From: Halalkalibacillus halophilus DSM 18494 | GTDB taxonomy: Bacteria > Bacillota > Bacilli > Bacillales > Alkalibacillaceae | NCBI RefSeq assembly: GCF_000423105.1 | Contig: NZ_AUHI01000016.1 | Location: 1 to 62,702, forward strand | Reading direction: 5' to 3' | DNA: 62,702 bases | In this document: one piece after another, positions 59,193 through 62,702 of the stretch | Layout of the letters: the number at the start of each line of letters is the position of its first letter | Position numbering within the stretch: position 1 is the first letter of the stretch | Program-made: the position numbers and the translations under genes | Notes under the pieces: generated by a model | What the model saw: only the letters and a program-made list of their open reading frames with translations | What the model was told of the DNA's origin: nothing | Database searches by the model: none

Positions 59193-59847
59193 TACGATCG
59201 CACAATATGAAGCGGAGATTTGGCAGGCGATCGGAGAAACGTTTATCATGGTCGGCTTCTCTATTTTGGCTGCAGTTCTTGTTGGTCTGCCGGTCGGAAC
59301 CTTCTTGTATTTATGCCGTAAAGGAGAAGTACTTGAAAACAAAGTTGCCTATCAATCCTTGAACTTATTAGTTAATACGATCCGTTCCTTTCCGTTCTTA
59401 CTACTTGTTGTATTTATGATTCCATTTACCAGGTTTATTGTCGGTACGGGATTTGGAACAGCAGCCGCGACTGTACCAATGGTAGTCATTGCGATTGCGC
59501 ATTACTCGAGGCTTGCAGAACAATCTTTACTGGATATTCCAAAAGGCGTGATGGAAGCAGCTGTTTCTATGGGCGCTTCTGTAAAGAACATTATTTTTAA
59601 ATTTCTTTATGTCGAAGCTAGGTCCGGTTTAGTAGTTGGACTTACGACATCGACGATCAGCTTTATTTCGTATTCCACAATTATGGGGGTAGTTGGTGGA
59701 GGCGGAATAGGTGACTTTGCCATTCGATATGGGTATCAGCAATATCGTACGGATTTAATGCTTTATATGATTGTCATTATACTTATTATAGTGCAAATAA
59801 TTCAGTATGCAGGTATTGCTTTAGCAAGAAAAATAGATAAAAGATAA
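59182..59847 (+). CDS. metI: methionine-type ABC transporter permease (MetI-like)
   Basis: A 221-residue permease with five helices, MetI signature parts (NTIRSFPFLLLVVFMIPFTR, EAAVSMGASVKNIIFKF with the EAA loop, ISYSTIMGVVGGGGIGD). It imports D/L-methionine or related compounds together with the ATPase and lipoprotein. The start is uncertain among ATG 59173, GTG 59182 and GTG 59185; 59182 has AAGGAT 7 bases ahead. It overlaps the end of metN. Confidence 0.9.
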   Translation: MVFDTIAQYEAEIWQAIGETFIMVGFSILAAVLVGLPVGTFLYLCRKGEVLENKVAYQSLNLLVNTIRSFPFLLLVVFMIPFTRFIVGTGFGTAAATVPMVVIAIAHYSRLAEQSLLDIPKGVMEAAVSMGASVKNIIFKFLYVEARSGLVVGLTTSTISFISYSTIMGVVGGGGIGDFAIRYGYQQYRTDLMLYMIVIILIIVQIIQYAGIALARKIDKR

Positions 59848-59861
59848 GGGAGTTTTTTAAC

Positions 59862-60767
59862 ATGAAAAAATCACTATTAATGGTAGCTATGCTAATGCTA
59901 GTACTTATGTTAGCGGCGTGTGGTGACGATGAAGAGTCTACTGATCAAGACACAGAAGACCAAGAAGACACAACCGAAACAGAAGAGGGAGAAGGTCAGG
60001 AAGAAGATGGCACAGAAGAAGAGGAAGATGCCACTTCTGAAGGTGATGTGGAGTTACGTGTAGCTTCCTTAATCCCTCCAATGACAGAAATTCTTGAAAT
60101 TGCGAAAGAAGATTTAGCAGAAGAAGGTATTGATCTTGAGATTGTTGTTTTAAGTGATAATGTGCAGCCGAATGAGGCGCTGGCAGAAGAGGAAGTAGAT
60201 GCGAACTTCTTCCAACACGTGCCGTACATGGAAGAGTTTAACCGTAATAATGATGCGAACCTAACTCCGGTCCGTGAAATCTATTATGCAAATTACGGCG
60301 TGTATGCAGAAAACCATGATTCGATGGAAGAGCTTCCAGAAGGTGCAACGATTGCAATTGCGAATGATGTATCTAACATCGACCGCTCGTTACAATTACT
60401 TGCGATGCATGATGTAATTGAACTTGCTGATACTGATGAAACATATTACACGCAAGCGGATATTACGGAAAACCCGAACAATTATGAGTTTGAAGAAGTA
60501 GATTTGTTAATGCTTTCTCGTACGTACGAAGATGCGGATGCAGTGGTAATGACACCTGCTTACGCAGAACCACTTGATTTAACGCCAGCGAATGATGCGT
60601 TATTAACAGAAGGTGTCGATAATGAATTTGCGATTACATTTGTTGCTCGAGAAGACAATGTGGATTCAGATCCTATCCAGAAATTAGCGGATGCAATGAC
60701 ATCAGAGAGAGTTCGTGAATTTTTAGAAGAAGAATACGCGGAGACTTCTATTCCAGCGTTTGATTAA
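59862..60767 (+). CDS. metQ: methionine-type substrate-binding lipoprotein (NlpA/MetQ family)
   Basis: A 301-residue lipoprotein with a lipobox (LMLAACGDD, Cys at about 20), an acidic Glu/Asp/Thr linker (about 21-62) as in halophiles, and the NlpA fold (LRVASLIPPMTEILEIAKED, DANFFQHVPYMEEFN, IAIANDVSNIDRSLQLL). It binds the substrate of the MetNI-type transporter. The usual Arg/Asn contacts for methionine (NDxxNxxRAL) are here NDVSNIDRSL, near-canonical. Last gene of the operon. Confidence 0.9.
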   Translation: MKKSLLMVAMLMLVLMLAACGDDEESTDQDTEDQEDTTETEEGEGQEEDGTEEEEDATSEGDVELRVASLIPPMTEILEIAKEDLAEEGIDLEIVVLSDNVQPNEALAEEEVDANFFQHVPYMEEFNRNNDANLTPVREIYYANYGVYAENHDSMEELPEGATIAIANDVSNIDRSLQLLAMHDVIELADTDETYYTQADITENPNNYEFEEVDLLMLSRTYEDADAVVMTPAYAEPLDLTPANDALLTEGVDNEFAITFVAREDNVDSDPIQKLADAMTSERVREFLEEEYAETSIPAFD

Positions 60768-60773
60768 TTTTCT

Positions 60774-60811
60774 AAAAGCATGGTTCCTATAAATGGAATC
60801 ATGCTTTTTTT
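60774..60811 (+). terminator. intrinsic terminator of the metNIQ-like operon
   Basis: AAAAGCATGGTTCC / GGAATCATGCTTTT stem (one wobble) with an 8-base loop, then T-run. Confidence 0.88.
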
Positions 60812-60917
60812 ATTAACTGGGTGAAATTTTTATCTTCAGAGGAGAAATGGTAGAATTTACTTTATAAAGTCAGACATAGATCGATAAAAATTCTTGAGGA
60901 AGGACGGAGGGTGTTCG

Positions 60918-61688
60918 ATGAGTACGATTGTATTAGTGGAGCCAAAGTATGTAGTTCGAAATGCGATCAAGAATAGGTTGGTTGAACAGGGGTATCATGT
61001 GTTTGAATTCGAAAAAACAGACCGAATTATTGTACATAATGAGTTACTGAAAAAGGCTGATTTACTAATCTTACATCATGCGGAAACGAACCAATCCCAC
61101 ATAAAACAAATTCAACAGAAAAAAGCGATTCCAATTCTTATGATGACAAACCATCTCAACAAAAATATGTTCGATGAAGTGCGAGAGCATGGTGTACTGG
61201 ATTTTATTTTAAGACCATTTGAATATGAGGATTTAGTGAGGCGCGTGAAACGGATCGTACCCGTCTCCTCCGTTACAATCAGTATCGAAGATTTATTAAA
61301 GCAAGAATCTGCACGCGCTGAACGAGGGGGCACTTCCTTCTCCATCCTTTTGATAAAAGTAACTAACGGGAAGGAAGTCTCCTTTCATGATTCGATGAAA
61401 TTACTACAGATACTAAGAGAACAATGTGCCAGTACCTTAAGAAAAACGGATATGGTTACAGAGTTCGGTAATAAGCTCTTGATTCTATTGCCGATGACCA
61501 ATCGCGAAGGAGCAAAAATCGTTGAACAAAAAATATCTCAATTGATTGTAAAGGAGAAGGGAAGCATGCCGTCACAGTCAGTAGAAATTGGTGCGGCATC
61601 TTTTCCCGATGGTAACAAGCGCCCAGAGCAGCTACTTTCTTTAGCTACTGAACGGTTGAAAGTTGTGAATGAGAAGCAGTTTAGATAG
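60918..61688 (+). CDS. degenerate receiver plus GGDEF-like domain protein
   Basis: A 256-residue protein. The first 115 residues fold like a response-regulator receiver (IVLVEPKYVVRNAIKNRLVE; RPFEYEDLVRRVKRI at the end), but the strand that should end in the phosphorylated Asp reads LLILHHAE. The second half resembles a GGDEF domain (SFSILLIKVTNGKEVSFHDS; TDMVTEFGNKLLILLPMTNR; IGAASFPDGNKRPEQLLSLA) with the GG(D/E)EF loop replaced by FGNKL, so no diguanylate cyclase activity is expected. Perhaps a signal-binding or scaffold protein. ATG at 60918 has GGAGGG 6 bases upstream. Confidence 0.75.
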   Translation: MSTIVLVEPKYVVRNAIKNRLVEQGYHVFEFEKTDRIIVHNELLKKADLLILHHAETNQSHIKQIQQKKAIPILMMTNHLNKNMFDEVREHGVLDFILRPFEYEDLVRRVKRIVPVSSVTISIEDLLKQESARAERGGTSFSILLIKVTNGKEVSFHDSMKLLQILREQCASTLRKTDMVTEFGNKLLILLPMTNREGAKIVEQKISQLIVKEKGSMPSQSVEIGAASFPDGNKRPEQLLSLATERLKVVNEKQFR

Positions 61689-61808
61689 TTGTGGATGATA
61701 TACCGTTTGCTTCGGTAACATAATCGTAAGCGTAAAATAAAAGACACCTGTAATCGTAAGATCTTCTTAGGGATAATAAAGCTATCTTAACTTAAGGAGG
61801 TAGTTTTA

Positions 61809-62156
61809 TTGGAAGAATCTATTAGAAACACGTCTTCTTCAGAAGACGAAGCTTTTACAAAGGAATGGTGGATCGTTCAGATTGAAGCTTGGCACGAAAG
61901 CGGACTCAGTGTAAAGGACTGGTGTGAACGGGAAAATGTTTGCACGTATGCACAATTCATTCGTTCACGATTAAAATATTGCCCAGAATATGCAACCCCG
62001 TCACGGGAAAAAGAATATACAGTTGAGGGCTGGTCGGCTTTAGAAATAGACACGGCAGCTTATTTTACAATTGAGTGTCGTGATGTTCAGTTGACCATTG
62101 AAAAAGGATTTGATCACGACCTCCTTCGGGAGGTATTAGAGGTGATCCGAACATGA
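61809..62156 (+). CDS. tnpA: IS66-family accessory protein TnpA
   Basis: A 115-residue protein with the helix-turn-helix start of IS66 TnpA (WHESGLSVKDWCERENVCTY) and a basic segment (FIRSRLKYCPEYA). The start is TTG at 61809 with GGAGGT 8 bases before it. Its stop overlaps the tnpB start (ATGA). It is needed for transposition together with TnpB. Confidence 0.9.
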   Translation: MEESIRNTSSSEDEAFTKEWWIVQIEAWHESGLSVKDWCERENVCTYAQFIRSRLKYCPEYATPSREKEYTVEGWSALEIDTAAYFTIECRDVQLTIEKGFDHDLLREVLEVIRT

Positions 62157-62512
62157 ATATTAAACTCAAAGGGAAGCAACGCATTCATATAGCCCACGGG
62201 AGTACTGATATGCGATTATCGATTGATGGTTTATCTGCTTTGGTTCAAGAGTATCTGCAGCTCGATCCCCTATCGTCAGATTTATTTTTGTTTTGTAACC
62301 ATAGGCGAGACAAAGTGAAAATTCTTCACTGGGAACATAACGGTTTCTGGCTTTACTATCGTCGCCTGGAGAATGGGCGCTTTCAATGGCCGGAAGGACA
62401 AGATGGGGAAACAATGAAAATTGATATCCGTCAGCTTCGCTGGTTGTTGGAAGGGCTAACGCTTGAAGAAGGAAAAGTCCACCCCAAAATCGAAGCAAAA
62501 AAAGTCGTTTAA
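62153..62512 (+). CDS. tnpB: IS66-family Orf2 protein TnpB
   Basis: A 119-residue IS66 Orf2 with family parts: STDMRLSIDGLSALVQEYLQ, DLFLFCNHRRDKVKILHWEH, GFWLYYRRLENGRFQWP and LRWLLEGLTL. It overlaps tnpA by 4 bases. Length and motifs are normal, so it looks intact. Confidence 0.95.
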   Translation: MNIKLKGKQRIHIAHGSTDMRLSIDGLSALVQEYLQLDPLSSDLFLFCNHRRDKVKILHWEHNGFWLYYRRLENGRFQWPEGQDGETMKIDIRQLRWLLEGLTLEEGKVHPKIEAKKVV

Positions 62513-62550
62513 ACGCCCATTTATTAACGGATTTATAGTATAATAAAGGT

Positions 62551-62702
62551 ATGAAAACGAATCCGAAATCACACCAACAAACAGAAGATGTATCCGCACA
62601 CGTTAAGCGACTTGAAGAAGAAAACGCTCAGCAGAAAGCTACCATCAAATGGTATGAAGAACAGTTTCGCTTGCTGCAAAAACAACGTTTTGCCCCTTCA
62701 AG
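62551..62702 (+). CDS. tnpC: IS66-family transposase TnpC, N-terminal part
   Basis: ATG at 62551 after an AAAGG box opens a frame that runs off the window. The 50 visible residues contain the IS66 coiled-coil (RLEEENAQQKATIKWYEEQF) and the KQRFAPS segment that normally precedes the zinc-finger and DDE domains. Confidence 0.88.
   Translation, partial: MKTNPKSHQQTEDVSAHVKRLEEENAQQKATIKWYEEQFRLLQKQRFAPS

Larger units (their letters stand above)
61727..62702 (+). mobile_element. left part of an IS66-family element
   Basis: GTAAGCG at 61727-61733 is the usual start of an IS66 terminal repeat, 82 bases before the first IS66 gene. The three genes tnpA, tnpB and tnpC follow in the standard order. 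The right end and the target duplication are beyond the window. Confidence 0.8.

Overview
The window looks like chromosomal DNA of a low-GC, rod-shaped Firmicute of the family Bacillaceae, most likely a moderately halophilic or halotolerant one. Support comes from strong AGGAGG-type ribosome binding sites, many GTG/TTG starts, Bacillus-type gene families (EcsAB-like, YvrJ, DUF1002/YpuA-like, class I aldolase of the Fda type, CcpA-type cre boxes) and very acidic Asp/Glu/Ser linkers behind the lipoprotein signal sequences. The genus cannot be fixed from the sequence alone. No rRNA, tRNA or CRISPR array was seen.

Layout. 1-349 is the right end of an IS21-family element. 493-3317 is an ABC-LytTR regulator followed by a two-gene ABC exporter. 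3382-4296 is a small minus-strand Xre/membrane-protein operon, partly frameshifted. 4470-9200 carries mscL, cstA with a cre box, and a CC-star protein / ArsA-like ATPase / MDR oxidoreductase operon. 9277-12644 is a sigma factor, a holin-like YvrJ peptide and a signal-peptide-less two-headed peptidoglycan hydrolase. 12741-14719 is an unknown gene plus an Xre-ImmA metalloprotease. 14935-19040 holds TetR/MFS, EamA and a soluble chemoreceptor.

19403-38621 is a large catabolic block: three M20/M24 peptidase pairs, a DapA-family aldolase/deaminase, a two-protein FAD/Fe-S dehydrogenase, a second DAO-type oxidase, a DUF3830 protein and a peptide ABC transporter (C-B-D-F, with the binding protein divergent). 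Read together this suggests import of short peptides, cleavage of Xaa-Pro or Xaa-hydroxyproline type bonds, oxidation of the imino or D-amino acid and deamination of the product; the exact substrate is inferred. A Crp/Fnr regulator and a class V PLP enzyme lie next to it (38667-40531).

40614-44912 has a CopB-type copper ATPase with a CsoR-like operator and an EcsAB-like ABC pair. An IS21-family element (44914-47348) with a 7-bp target duplication sits exactly at the stop codon of the EcsB-like gene; its istA carries an in-frame stop. Then follow class I fructose-bisphosphate aldolase, an RRNPP-type regulator with a 46-residue secreted signal-peptide gene immediately downstream (candidate new quorum-sensing pair, 48676-50115), mqo with a cre box, several small membrane proteins, a DUF1002 protein, a phasin-like protein and an AarF/UbiB kinase. 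57037-57360 is an array of degenerate 20-21 bp tandem repeats. 57489-58340 is a TetR-SMR chimeric gene next to an intact SMR pump. A methionine-type ABC transporter without the MetN regulatory domain, a degenerate receiver/GGDEF protein and the left end of an IS66 element close the window.
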